From Streptomyces beihaiensis (GTDB lineage Bacteria > Actinomycetota > Actinomycetes > Streptomycetales > Streptomycetaceae): DNA of 64,000 nt. Both the position numbers and the translations under genes were made by a program. This document shows positions 42,706-51,119 of this stretch, piece by piece (position 1 is the first letter of the stretch; the number at the start of each line of letters is the position of its first letter). The DNA is taken from the NCBI RefSeq assembly GCF_026274175.1, contig NZ_JAPHNL010000001.1:62001-126000 (forward strand), read 5' to 3'. The notes under the pieces were generated by a model. That model did not search any database and was not told the DNA's origin. It saw nothing but the letters and a program-made list of their open reading frames with translations.

Positions 42706-43446
42706 TCAGGCCGGTTTGCGCCACACGGAGACGTGCTTCTGGCTGTCCTGGGTGAACGGCGCCCCGTCCCAGCCGGAGACCCGGCGCTCCAGCTCAAGGC
42801 CGGCGATCCGGGCCATCAGGTCCAGCTCGGCCGGCCACACATAGCGGTGGCGGGAGTGGTCACGCCGGTAGTGGCCGCTGTCGCCCTCAGGGACGAAGTG
42901 GTGTGAGACCAGGAGCTGTTCGACCAGGTCGAAGGTGTCGAAGCCGAGATGGTCCGCGGAGACGTCGAACGGCACCGCGACCTGGCCGGGCGGCAGTGAG
43001 CGCAGCGGCGGCACACCGACCTCGATGACGAACCGGCCACCGGGCCGCAGGTGGCGTGCGGCGTTGCGGAAGCACTCGACTTGTTCGTCCTGGGTGAGCA
43101 GGTTCGTGATCGTGTTGTAGACGAGGTAGACCAGCGCGAACTCGCCGGGCACGACGGTGGTGGCCATGTCGCCGATCGTGACCGGCAGCGTGCCCTCGTC
43201 GGCCTTGCGCCGCAGCACCGCCGCCATGTGTTCGGACAACTCGATGCCGACGACCGGCACACCGCGTTCTTGCAGCGGTACGCCGACCCTGCCGGTCCCG
43301 ACGGCGAACTCCAACGCCCGTCCGTCTCCCGCGAGTTCGGCCAGAAATTCGATGGTCGGTCCGATGACCGCGGCCGAGGACATCGCGGTCTCCTCGGCGT
43401 CGTAGCGGTCGGCGGCCGCGCGGTTCCACAGCTCACTGCTCGTCAT
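42706..43446 (-). CDS. SAM-dependent methyltransferase
   Basis: A 246-residue class I methyltransferase. MTSSELWNRAAADRYDAEET is followed by motif I (RALEFAVGTGRVGVPLQERG), VVGIELSEHMAAVLRRKADE, motif II region FALVYLVYNTITNLL, and LRPGGRFVIEVGVP. The C-terminal part ends RVSGWDGAPFTQDSQKHVSV. Streptomyces homologues are described only as class I methyltransferases; the substrate is unknown. The start at 43446 is chosen by similarity to the common N-terminus; the spacer up to 43765 contains its promoter and no other gene. Confidence 0.9.
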   Translation of the reverse strand: MTSSELWNRAAADRYDAEETAMSSAAVIGPTIEFLAELAGDGRALEFAVGTGRVGVPLQERGVPVVGIELSEHMAAVLRRKADEGTLPVTIGDMATTVVPGEFALVYLVYNTITNLLTQDEQVECFRNAARHLRPGGRFVIEVGVPPLRSLPPGQVAVPFDVSADHLGFDTFDLVEQLLVSHHFVPEGDSGHYRRDHSRHRYVWPAELDLMARIAGLELERRVSGWDGAPFTQDSQKHVSVWRKPA

Positions 43447-43765
43447 GACCGGCAACTCTGCCGACAACGACGGGACGGTGTCGACTTCTTTGTCGGCCGT
43501 GGCCGGTGCCGCTCTGGCGCGATCACCCGGTTCGGGCGACCATGGAGGAGCCGGACCGGCACTGTTTCGCAGTCTGACCCGCTGCGGATGTCCCAAGGGG
43601 GAAGTTCCATGCGCCGTGATCACGTCCTTGATGTGCTGTACAAGCCTGCTTTTCATGTGGCGCGGGCCTGACCGGAAGTCTCTTCAGCCTTATGCGCGGG
43701 GTTTTCGCTGCCCCTGGCGTCGCGTGTGACGCTCTCTCATGATGCGTATCGGGAAAGAGGCTTTC

Positions 43766-44743
43766 TTGCTCCGTCTGCATTTCACCGCCGACGACCTGAA
43801 GAAGGTCCGGCTGTTACGCAACCCAGACCCCGTGTGGGAAATCGTCTGCAGCATCTGCCGGTTGAAGACCGGCGAGGGGCAGGTCGCATTCGGTGCGTGG
43901 CGCGACTCGACGCGCAGCCGGCTGCAGCAGGACGCGCGGCTGCGAGCGGCGCTGTCCCCTTTGCGAGGGCTGATTCCCAGCGTCGGCTACATTCCGGATT
44001 TCTTGACGCCGTCCGCCTCTGCGGACCTGTCGGCCGCTTTGGAGGCGGTCCGTGGCACGCCCTCGCGGGTGGTGACTCGTCAGTTGATCCGGCTGGAGAG
44101 GGTCCAGCGCGAGGCGGGCAGACCTGGCACCGCGCCGCGCCCGGCCGACACCGATCCCGGCACTGTCGCCGCCGCTCTGCGGACGTACTTCGACACGGTG
44201 CTGCGGCCGCACTGGCCGCGCATGCGCGCGCTGGTCGGGGCCGATGCCGACGGCCGCACCCAGTCTCTGCTCGACGGCGGCGTCGAAGAACTCCTGAACG
44301 GCCTGGCCCCGTTCGCCCGGTGGCGCGATCCGGTACTCGAGGTCGACTATCCGGTCGACCGTGAGGTGGCTCTGGACGGCCGGGGGCTTGTTCTGGTCCC
44401 GTCGTTCTTCTGCTGGCGGCGCCCGACGGCTCCGGCCGATCCGACGCTCGCGCCCGTACTGGTCTATCCGGTGGCCAAGGAGTCAGGGGAGGCGGCGCGG
44501 GCGTGGGGAGCGGGCGCGGTCCGTCTGCTGGGGCGCACGCGCGCCGCCGTGCTGTCGGCCGTGGCCCGCGGGGACGGCCGTACGTCCTCGGACGTCGCTC
44601 ACGCCGTGGGCATCGCGCACTCCAGCACGTCCTACCAGATCGAGGTGCTGCGCGACGGCGGCTTGGTCAGCAGCCGTCGTTCGGGCAAGCACGTCGTGCA
44701 CAGCGTCACACCGCTCGGTCTGCGGATCCTCGCCGCCGGCTGA
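43766..44743 (+). CDS. DUF5937/ArsR-type winged-helix regulator with a TTA codon
   Basis: About 325 residues. The TTG at 43766 (LLRLHFTADDLKKVRL) has AAAGAGG close upstream and matches the usual family start; an ATG at 43739 is the alternative. The N-terminal DUF5937 region runs to about residue 240. The C-terminal winged helix is TRAAVLSAVARGDGRTSSDV, AHAVGIAHSSTSYQIEVLRD, GGLVSSRRSGKHVVHSVTPL. Codon 17 is TTA (43814-43816), a rare leucine codon in Streptomyces that makes translation dependent on the bldA tRNA, so the protein is probably made late in growth. Confidence 0.85.
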   Translation: MLRLHFTADDLKKVRLLRNPDPVWEIVCSICRLKTGEGQVAFGAWRDSTRSRLQQDARLRAALSPLRGLIPSVGYIPDFLTPSASADLSAALEAVRGTPSRVVTRQLIRLERVQREAGRPGTAPRPADTDPGTVAAALRTYFDTVLRPHWPRMRALVGADADGRTQSLLDGGVEELLNGLAPFARWRDPVLEVDYPVDREVALDGRGLVLVPSFFCWRRPTAPADPTLAPVLVYPVAKESGEAARAWGAGAVRLLGRTRAAVLSAVARGDGRTSSDVAHAVGIAHSSTSYQIEVLRDGGLVSSRRSGKHVVHSVTPLGLRILAAG

Positions 44744-44919
44744 GGCTGAGGGTACGGGGCCTGGCTCCGAGCGGGCAGGTGGCCGGGCACATTTCGAGGC
44801 CCGTCGAAACGTTGGCAGCCGTCCCACGACGCCACATACGGTGATGCACCGGACAGCCCGCCCCTCGGACGGGGCGAGCCGGCCAAGGGGACGAATCCGT
44901 TCGACACAGGGGAGACGAC

Positions 44920-45273
44920 ATGATCAAAGGCCGTGTGGCAAAGGCAGTGGCTTCGGCGGCGCTCGTCATGGCGGGAGCTGTGGCCCTCGCGCCGGGTGCC
45001 GCGGCCGACAGCGGCTCTTCGGCGACCGCCGCTCCCGCGTCCGGCGACGCCGCACTGCGGTCGTGTTGGGGCCAGCGCGTGGTCGGCAGCGCGGGCCACC
45101 ACGGGAACAAGACCTGGTGCGACTCGGGTCGATACCGCGAGGTGATCACGTGCGAGACCCTGGGCGGCTACCAGTACGTGCACTACGGGCCCTGGGTGTG
45201 GGCGAGCGCGGAAAGCACCGCATGGTGCAACCTGGGAGACGAGATCATCGGAGACTACACGCAGGTGGGATGA
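44920..45273 (+). CDS. Secreted DUF6355-like small protein
   Basis: A 117-residue protein. GGGGAGA lies eight bases before the ATG. A signal peptide (VAKAVASAALVMAGAVALAP, cleavage near GAAADS) precedes a mature domain with four Cys (RSCWGQR, TWCDSG, ITCETLGGY, AWCNLGD) and many aromatic residues. The spacing resembles Streptomyces secreted cysteine-rich proteins. The disulfide pattern suggests extracellular stability. No enzyme motif is seen. Confidence 0.8.
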   Translation: MIKGRVAKAVASAALVMAGAVALAPGAAADSGSSATAAPASGDAALRSCWGQRVVGSAGHHGNKTWCDSGRYREVITCETLGGYQYVHYGPWVWASAESTAWCNLGDEIIGDYTQVG

Positions 45274-45326
45274 GCCGGGGCGTTGGCCGACGACCTTCGC
45301 GCCACAGAGCCGAAGTGAGCTGAGCA

Positions 45327-45381
45327 GGCCAGGAGCCGAGGGCGCCGCCCTCCGTCCCGACAAGGGGCGGGGCTCCTGGCC
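45327..45381 (+). terminator. Nested stem-loop terminator
   Basis: The outer stem GGCCAGGAGCC (45327-45337) pairs with GGCTCCTGGCC (45371-45381); an inner hairpin GAGGGC-GCC-GCCCTC lies at 45338-45352. It is 54 bases after the secreted protein's stop. The rest of the 45274-45617 spacer holds the phosphoesterase promoter region. Confidence 0.75.
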
Positions 45382-45480
45382 GACCGCGGGCCGCCGACGC
45401 GCCGCTTGCCGACAGCGCGGGAGCAGACCGGGGCGGTGTCGAGCGGTGCCGGATGCCGGGAGTCCCGGATCAGAAGGAGC

Positions 45481-45527
45481 GCGAACGTGCGGTGAACACG
45501 CGGTACCGGAGCGAACGGTCCGTGAAC
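45481..45527 (+). promoter_or_regulatory. PHO-box-like array upstream of the phosphoesterase gene
   Basis: Two pairs of 6-mers, GCGAAC then GTGAAC, each pair exactly 11 bases apart: 45481-45486 with 45492-45497, and 45511-45516 with 45522-45527. On the other strand these read GTTCAC...GTTCGC, the direct-repeat-unit form of Streptomyces PhoP boxes. The gene downstream encodes a secreted phosphoesterase. Confidence 0.6.
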
Positions 45528-45617
45528 TGTTGTCAGGCGCACTTGTGGAGGTTCCTACACAGCGGCACTGTCGCCATGGGCATGACTGGCCCATCCACTT
45601 CAGTGTCAGGAGACCTG

Positions 45618-47225
45618 ATGCACAGACGACTTCGTCTCGTCTCGGCCGCCACCATCCTCGGCGTCGCCGCCGGCCTGACCGCCGCCGTCCCGGCGCGGGC
45701 CGCCTCCGTTCCCACGCCCGACCACGTCGTGGTCGTGATCGAGGAGAACCACTCCTACGGGGACATCATCGGGGACACCACCGACGCCCCGTATCTCAAC
45801 TCCCTCGCCACGCAGGGTGCCGACTTCACCGACTCGCACGCCATCACGCATCCGAGCCAGCCGAACTACTACGATCTGTTCTCCGGCGGCAACCAGGGGA
45901 TCACCACCGACTCGTGCGTCACCCCCGGGTTCTCCTCAGCGGCCAACCTCGGCTCGGAGCTGCTGGGCGCCGGCAAGACGTACGCCAGCTACAACGAATC
46001 GCTTCCGTCGCAGGGCTGGACCGGCTGCACATCGGGGGCGTACGCGCAGAAGCACGCCCCGTGGTTCGGCTTCTCCAACGTGCCGACCTCCAGCGCGCAC
46101 ACCTTCGCCCAGTTCCCGACGGACTACTCGACACTGCCGGACGTCTCGTTCGTGACCCCGGACCTCGACGACGACATGCACGACGGCACCGTGCGCCAGG
46201 GCGACACGTGGCTGAAGAACAACCTCGGCGCGTACGCGACCTGGGCGAAGAGTCACAACAGCCTGCTCGTGGTGACGTGGGACGAGGACGACGGCAGCAC
46301 CGCCAACCAGATCCCGACGATCTTCTACGGCGCCGGGGTCGAGGCGGGCGACTACAACGAGACGATCGACCACTACAACGTGCTGCGGACGCTTGAGGAC
46401 GCCTACGGCCTCCCGGCCACCGGCGGCGCCTCCTCCGCCACGCCGATCACCGACATCTGGTCGACGCAGACCGGCAACACCGTTTCGGTCACCGACCCAG
46501 GAAGCCAGTCCACCGTCGCAGGCAGCGCGGCGAGCCTCCAGATCAAGGCCACCGACTCGGCCGGCGCGGCGCTCACCTACAGCGCCACGGGCCTGCCGGC
46601 CGGCCTGGCGATCGACACCTCGACCGGCCTGATCTCCGGCTCCCCGACCACCGTCGGGACGAGCGATGTCACCGTGAGCGCCAAGGACTCCACCGGGGCC
46701 TTCGGCAGCACCTCCTTCACCTGGGCGGTCACCAGCCCGTCCGGAGGGGGCTGCACCACGCGACAACTCCTCGGCAACCCCGGCTTCGAGACCGGCAGCG
46801 CCGCGCCCTGGACGGCCACCTCGGGTGTGATCAGCGACAACTCCAGCGAGCCGCCCCACGCCGGCAGTTGGGACGCATGGCTGGACGGCTACGGCTCCAC
46901 GCACACCGACACCCTCGCCCAGACCGTGACCATCCCCGCCGGATGCACCGCCGACTACTCGTTCTGGCTGCATGTCGACACCTCGGAGACGACCACCTCC
47001 ACGGCGTACGACACCCTCGCCGCGCAGGTCCTCGACGGCTCCGGGAACGTACTGGGCACGCTCGCCTCGTACTCGAACCTCGACGCCGCGAGCGGCTACA
47101 TTCGGCGCACCTTCGACCTGACGCCCTACGCGGGCAGGACGGTGACGCTGAAGTTCACCGGCTCGGAGGACTCCTCCCTCCAGACCGGCTTCGTCATCGA
47201 CGACACCGCGCTGAGCGTCTCCTGA
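45618..47225 (+). CDS. Secreted phosphoesterase (AcpA/PLC family) with Ig-like and C-terminal modules
   Basis: A 535-residue protein; CAGGAGACCTG precedes the ATG. After a signal peptide ([20 protein letters not shown]), the catalytic domain has [44 protein letters not shown] and [10 protein letters not shown], the metal-binding motifs of the phosphoesterase (PF04185) family of acid phosphatases and phospholipases C. Residues about 295-375 form a putative-Ig domain ([37 protein letters not shown]). The last about 150 residues ([33 protein letters not shown]) are a carbohydrate-binding-like jelly-roll module also found in the two neighbours described below. It probably releases phosphate outside the cell. 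Confidence 0.93.
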   Translation: MHRRLRLVSAATILGVAAGLTAAVPARAASVPTPDHVVVVIEENHSYGDIIGDTTDAPYLNSLATQGADFTDSHAITHPSQPNYYDLFSGGNQGITTDSCVTPGFSSAANLGSELLGAGKTYASYNESLPSQGWTGCTSGAYAQKHAPWFGFSNVPTSSAHTFAQFPTDYSTLPDVSFVTPDLDDDMHDGTVRQGDTWLKNNLGAYATWAKSHNSLLVVTWDEDDGSTANQIPTIFYGAGVEAGDYNETIDHYNVLRTLEDAYGLPATGGASSATPITDIWSTQTGNTVSVTDPGSQSTVAGSAASLQIKATDSAGAALTYSATGLPAGLAIDTSTGLISGSPTTVGTSDVTVSAKDSTGAFGSTSFTWAVTSPSGGGCTTRQLLGNPGFETGSAAPWTATSGVISDNSSEPPHAGSWDAWLDGYGSTHTDTLAQTVTIPAGCTADYSFWLHVDTSETTTSTAYDTLAAQVLDGSGNVLGTLASYSNLDAASGYIRRTFDLTPYAGRTVTLKFTGSEDSSLQTGFVIDDTALSVS

Positions 47226-48060
47226 GCTCCTCCTGATCCGACCACCGACGACACACCGGGCGGGCCCGCGACGGAACTCGCCGGCCCGCCCTCCAGCGGC
47301 GCCCCTACGAGACGTTCACCGCCGTGTCGTCGAGCACGAACGAGGTCTGGTCGATGCTGTCCTCGGTGCCCGTGAACCGGAGAGTGACGGCCTGGCCCGC
47401 GTACGAGGACAGGTCGAGGGTGTGCTGGGAGTAGCCGGGCGCGGCGTCGAGGTCGGTGTACGTGGCCAAGGTGGCGAGCACGGCCCCGGAGCCGTTCAGG
47501 ACCTGGACCTTGAGCCTGTCGTACGCCGTGGTCGTGCTGGTCTCGGCGGTGTCGACGTGCAGCCAGTAACTCAGCGCGTAACTGCCGCAGCCCGCCGGCA
47601 GCGTGACCGTCTGGGTGAGAGTGTCGGTGTGGGCCGTGCCGTAGCCGTCCAGCCAGGCATCCCAACTACCCGTGTGCGGCGCCTCGTTGGTGTTGTCACT
47701 GATCACGCCCGAGGTGGCCGTCCAGGGCGCCGCGCCGCCGGTCTCGAAGCCCGGGTTGCCGAGCAACTGGACCGCCGTGCACCCGCCTTTGCCGGACGAC
47801 GCGATCGTCCAGGTGAAGGAGGTGCTCGCCGAAGGGCCCGTCGAGTCGGTCGCGGTGACGGTGGTGCCGTACGTGCCGGCGGACGTCGGCGTGCCGGAGA
47901 TCCGTCCGGTCGAGGAGCTGATCGACAGGCCGGGCGGCAGCCCGTTCGCGGAGTACGAGAGCGTCCCGCCCGCGCTGTCGGTGGCGGCGATCTGCAGCGA
48001 CGTCGCCGTGCCCACGCTGCCCGTCTGGTCGCCGGGATCGGTGACGGTCACCGAGCCGCT
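46480..48060. repeat. Large inverted repeat formed by two shared secretion modules
   Basis: The 3' ends of the convergent genes at 45618-47225 and 47305-48726 encode the same Ig-like plus C-terminal module. Arms of about 745 bp (46480-47225 and 48060-47305) are highly similar at the DNA level, for example around GGCTTCGAGACCGGC and GACGCCTGGCTGGACGGCTA-like stretches, and are separated by about 80 bp containing a terminator. A third copy lies at 62195-62950 and the Ig part also at about 54490-54760. Confidence 0.8.
47259..47292. terminator. Bidirectional terminator at the inverted-repeat centre
   Basis: GGGCGGGCCCGCGA (47259-47272) pairs with TCGCCGGCCCGCCC (47279-47292), 13 of 14 bases paired, with a 6-base loop, between two convergent genes. 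Confidence 0.85.
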
Positions 48061-48726
48061 GCCGCCTGTGCCGAACCGGATGTCCTGCACAGGGTGGAGC
48101 TCGATGGCGTTCGGTGCCACGCCGGTCTGCCCGTGGTCGTAGTCGAAGAAGCCGACTCCGGTCACGGTGACCGGCACGTCGGCGGTCTTGAAGCTGGTCG
48201 TCGGCGTGTACGTGGCGTCGAACTCTCCGCGCGCCTTCTGGATGCCGGAGAGCAGCGGGCTGCCCGAGCCGACACAGGCGGGGTCGGGGATCTCGGCGAC
48301 CATCGTGTGACCGGCGCCGTCGTCGAGGACCAGGTGGTAGTCGGAGTCGCTTTCGAGCTTGTACTCGTCCAGGGTCGCGTGTACCTGGAAGACCGTGGTC
48401 TCGGTGGGCTGCACCCGGTTGTCGGACGGCAGCGAACTCGGCGCCGCGATCGCGCCGAGCGAGGCGATCGTGGTCGTCGTCGTGGACGTCAGATCGATCT
48501 TTCCGGCGTCGGAGTCCGTGCCGGTCTTGACCGACCATCGCTCCACACCGCAACTTCCGGTGGAGGAATCAGGGTTGGCGGTGACCGATTCGTGTTCCTC
48601 GCTGTCCGCCGAGTGCGTGGGTTTGGGGCTGAGCGGTGAACTGGCCGTCGCCGAGACGATGTTGAGTGAGATCGGTGCGGCGGCGATCAGCAAGGCGACC
48701 AGGTATTTCCACCATCTGTGGTGCAC
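47305..48726 (-). CDS. Secreted protein with Ig-like and shared C-terminal module
   Basis: A 473-residue protein from a GTG with AGGAGG five to six bases upstream. A signal peptide (WWKYLVALLIAAAPISLNIV) leads to a unique N-terminal domain of about 210 residues (LDEYKLESDSDYHLVLDDGA, VAEIPDPACVGSGSPLLSGI, FDYDHGQTGVAPNAIELHPV), which looks like a beta-rich domain of unknown function known only from secreted actinobacterial proteins. An Ig-like domain (VTDPGDQTGSVGTATSLQIA) and the jelly-roll-like module ([15 protein letters not shown] to DDTAVNVS) follow, nearly identical to the convergent phosphoesterase. A catalytic role is not evident. Confidence 0.85.
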   Translation of the reverse strand: MHHRWWKYLVALLIAAAPISLNIVSATASSPLSPKPTHSADSEEHESVTANPDSSTGSCGVERWSVKTGTDSDAGKIDLTSTTTTTIASLGAIAAPSSLPSDNRVQPTETTVFQVHATLDEYKLESDSDYHLVLDDGAGHTMVAEIPDPACVGSGSPLLSGIQKARGEFDATYTPTTSFKTADVPVTVTGVGFFDYDHGQTGVAPNAIELHPVQDIRFGTGGSGSVTVTDPGDQTGSVGTATSLQIAATDSAGGTLSYSANGLPPGLSISSSTGRISGTPTSAGTYGTTVTATDSTGPSASTSFTWTIASSGKGGCTAVQLLGNPGFETGGAAPWTATSGVISDNTNEAPHTGSWDAWLDGYGTAHTDTLTQTVTLPAGCGSYALSYWLHVDTAETSTTTAYDRLKVQVLNGSGAVLATLATYTDLDAAPGYSQHTLDLSSYAGQAVTLRFTGTEDSIDQTSFVLDDTAVNVS

Positions 48727-49036
48727 GAGCGCCTCCTGGTGTAGGGAAAGAGGTGCACCGGCGACCCGGCAGGCCGTGGGGGGACCGGGCAGGGCTGATG
48801 TTTCGGGGTGCGCTGGTGGTGCTGCGCATGTGGGGCTGCGCGTGCGCGCCCGAGGGGCGCGCGGTCTTTTCCCGTGCGGAGCAACTGGTGAGTAGTGTGG
48901 CGGGGTTGGGTTGACGCGCATAGACCCGAGAGGCGAACAGTGTGGTAAAGGGCCGGTGGGTCGGGGCGACGTCACCTCGCGGCACAAGTGCCGGGCCCGG
49001 TCCTCCGGGCGCGCGGGACGGAGGGCTGTCGCCCTG
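48727..49036. other. Intergenic region, promoter side of 47305-48726
   Basis: About 310 bases. It contains the AGGAGG ribosome site of the leftward gene and a short GGCAC-AA-GTGCC hairpin near 48981 that may help end the phosphatase gene. No coding sequence was recognised. Confidence 0.4.
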
Positions 49037-50977
49037 TCAGAACTCCTGGCGCAGACGGACGGTGACGCCGCCGGCCGAGTAGCGCGGGGTCGCCGTCCAG
49101 CCCGGGGTGGCGACCTCTACGTGCGTGAACTGGCCGCGCAGTGCGCGGGTGTCCAGGACCGGGTGCTCGCCGGGCCGTGTGCCGGCCGGGACGGCGAGGA
49201 CCAGAGCGCCGCCGTCGAGAACGGTCCGGCCGGCCACGCGCAGCGGAGCGTGGCCGGACCGGCCCAGGGCCACGTGCAGCGTCGCGGGACGGTACTGCCG
49301 GAGATGCCCGCGAAGGCGCAGCCCGGAGGCGATGCGCAGAGTTCCGGCACGGAGAACGGTCTCGCCCGAGCCGAGAGCCGACTCGGAGCCGGCGGCGAGC
49401 ACGCCCGCGGCGACCGTGGTCCCGCCGCGGTAGCAGTTCTCTCCGGTCAGGGTGAGGGTGCCGGTGCCGTGTTTGTGCAGGGCGCCCGGGCCGCCGATGT
49501 CGTTGCGCCAGGCGTCGGCCGAGTGGAAGCCGCCCGCGGCCGCGTCCAGGGTGACCGTGACGTCCTGCTCGAACGCGCCGTAGCCGTCGGCCGCGGTGAA
49601 CAGGTCGAGGCGGCCCCACTGTTCGGCCCCGGCACCGAGCCCGTCGAGGAGCGGATAGCCGGAGGGGAGGGCGGTGCTGCGCAGGACGGCCCGGCGCTGC
49701 TCGGCGCTGAGATAGGGCAGGCGGGTCTCCAGAAGGACCTCCGCGCCCTTGGGGACGGTGAGCGGGAGGTCGGCGCGGCCCCGCCGCGGAAGCATGTAGG
49801 TCTGCCGCCGTGCCACGAGCGCGGCGTTCACCGACCGGTCGGCGTAGGGGTCGCAGTCCGCTCCGGCAAAGTGGGCGAAGGCGTAGAGGGCGTTCGCGTC
49901 CGCGCCGGTCACCTTCTCGAAGTAGGCCAGCGCCTGGGCCCTGGCGGCCGCCTTGAGCGAAGCGTTGGCCGGGTCGTGCAGGGTCGCCGCGGCCAGTGCG
50001 GTGGCCAGGATGCGGCCCCCGACGACATCGACGGCGCTGTGCATCCCGGCGACGATCCGGGAGTCGGACAGGGCGAAGGCGTGCGCCACCAGCTCCTGGA
50101 AACGTTCCGGAACGGCGTAGGCGTAGGCCAGCGCGGCGAGGTGGAAGGCGTTGGTGTGACCCGACGGGAAGCCGCCGTCGGTGGCCGGGTCGGTGGAACG
50201 CCGGCGCAGCAGTTGCGGGGCGACCACCACGTCCGACCGGTACACCGGGAAGCCGTACGGGTCGGTCTCGCCGGTGTCGACCACCTCACTGTCTTCGTCC
50301 ATCCGGTACGGGCGCGGGTACTGGTAGGCGAGCTTGGACGGGTTTCCTGAGGCGTGCGGGCCGCGCAGGGTCCGCTCGAGGCGGACGACCAGTCCGAGAT
50401 CGGACTCGGTCGAGCCGGGTCCGGTCGCGGAGCCGGCCGGGGCGTCGGCCGGGACGGCGTCGTCGATCCTGGTGTCCGGGGTGCCGTCCGGAGCCGAGAC
50501 GATGCTGGTGACCGCCTTGGCTCCGGTGCGGTAGTAGGGCGCGAGCGGCCCGAGTCCGGCGATGGCGCCGTAGCTCTGGTCCTGCCGGTCGTGGATGAAG
50601 CAGGCCTTCGCCTCCGCGGGGGTGCGCCGCCGGGTGACCCGGGCGCTGTGGCGCATGTTGGCACGCAGCACCTGACGGTCCAGGGCTGTGCCGGTGTCCC
50701 AGGCGTCCCCGGTCTTCCAGAGCGTGGAGAAGCCGCCCAGCAGTCGGACCGCCGCGTTGCCCGCGGCGGTCAGGTCGGCGGTGGAGTTGGTGGTGTAGGC
50801 GTCGACGAAGGCGGCCGGCAGACCGGCGCCGCCCGTACCGGTGACGGTGTCCGCGGCGGCCTTCTGCGGGCCGACGAACAGTGCTGCGGCCGTCGGCGCG
50901 GTGAGCACGCCGACGGAGGCGGCCATGGAGCCGGAGAGGAACTTTCGTCGGTTCAGGACGGTGGGCCGAGGAGGCAT
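49037..50977 (-). CDS. Tat-exported PAP2/class A acid phosphatase with beta-helix-like tail
   Basis: A 646-residue protein. CAGGAAGAG precedes the ATG. The N-terminus VLNRRKFLSGSMAASVGVL is a Tat signal with the RR motif. The vanadium-haloperoxidase/PAP2 phosphatase active site is intact: KLAYQYPRP (K-x6-RP), GGFPSGHTNAFH (PSGH), and SRIVAGMHSAVDVVGG (S-R-x5-H-x3-D). The C-terminal about 180 residues contain GTGTLTLTGENCYRGGTTVA and LAAGSESALGSGETVL, the passenger-associated repeat of autotransporters, an unusual domain for a Gram-positive exporter. I infer extracellular phosphate release from organic esters. Confidence 0.92.
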   Translation of the reverse strand: MPPRPTVLNRRKFLSGSMAASVGVLTAPTAAALFVGPQKAAADTVTGTGGAGLPAAFVDAYTTNSTADLTAAGNAAVRLLGGFSTLWKTGDAWDTGTALDRQVLRANMRHSARVTRRRTPAEAKACFIHDRQDQSYGAIAGLGPLAPYYRTGAKAVTSIVSAPDGTPDTRIDDAVPADAPAGSATGPGSTESDLGLVVRLERTLRGPHASGNPSKLAYQYPRPYRMDEDSEVVDTGETDPYGFPVYRSDVVVAPQLLRRRSTDPATDGGFPSGHTNAFHLAALAYAYAVPERFQELVAHAFALSDSRIVAGMHSAVDVVGGRILATALAAATLHDPANASLKAAARAQALAYFEKVTGADANALYAFAHFAGADCDPYADRSVNAALVARRQTYMLPRRGRADLPLTVPKGAEVLLETRLPYLSAEQRRAVLRSTALPSGYPLLDGLGAGAEQWGRLDLFTAADGYGAFEQDVTVTLDAAAGGFHSADAWRNDIGGPGALHKHGTGTLTLTGENCYRGGTTVAAGVLAAGSESALGSGETVLRAGTLRIASGLRLRGHLRQYRPATLHVALGRSGHAPLRVAGRTVLDGGALVLAVPAGTRPGEHPVLDTRALRGQFTHVEVATPGWTATPRYSAGGVTVRLRQEF

Positions 50978-51119
50978 CAGAATCTCTTCCTGGTGAGCGG
51001 GGGGAGCGGTTCCCCACGTGCGTGGAGAGATTGCGCGGAGCCCTGAACAGCAGCCCCAACGGCGGGCGAGCGGAGGGTGAACACGTCCTGTGCGTGCCGC
51101 CCCGGCGGCCTGGGGCCTG

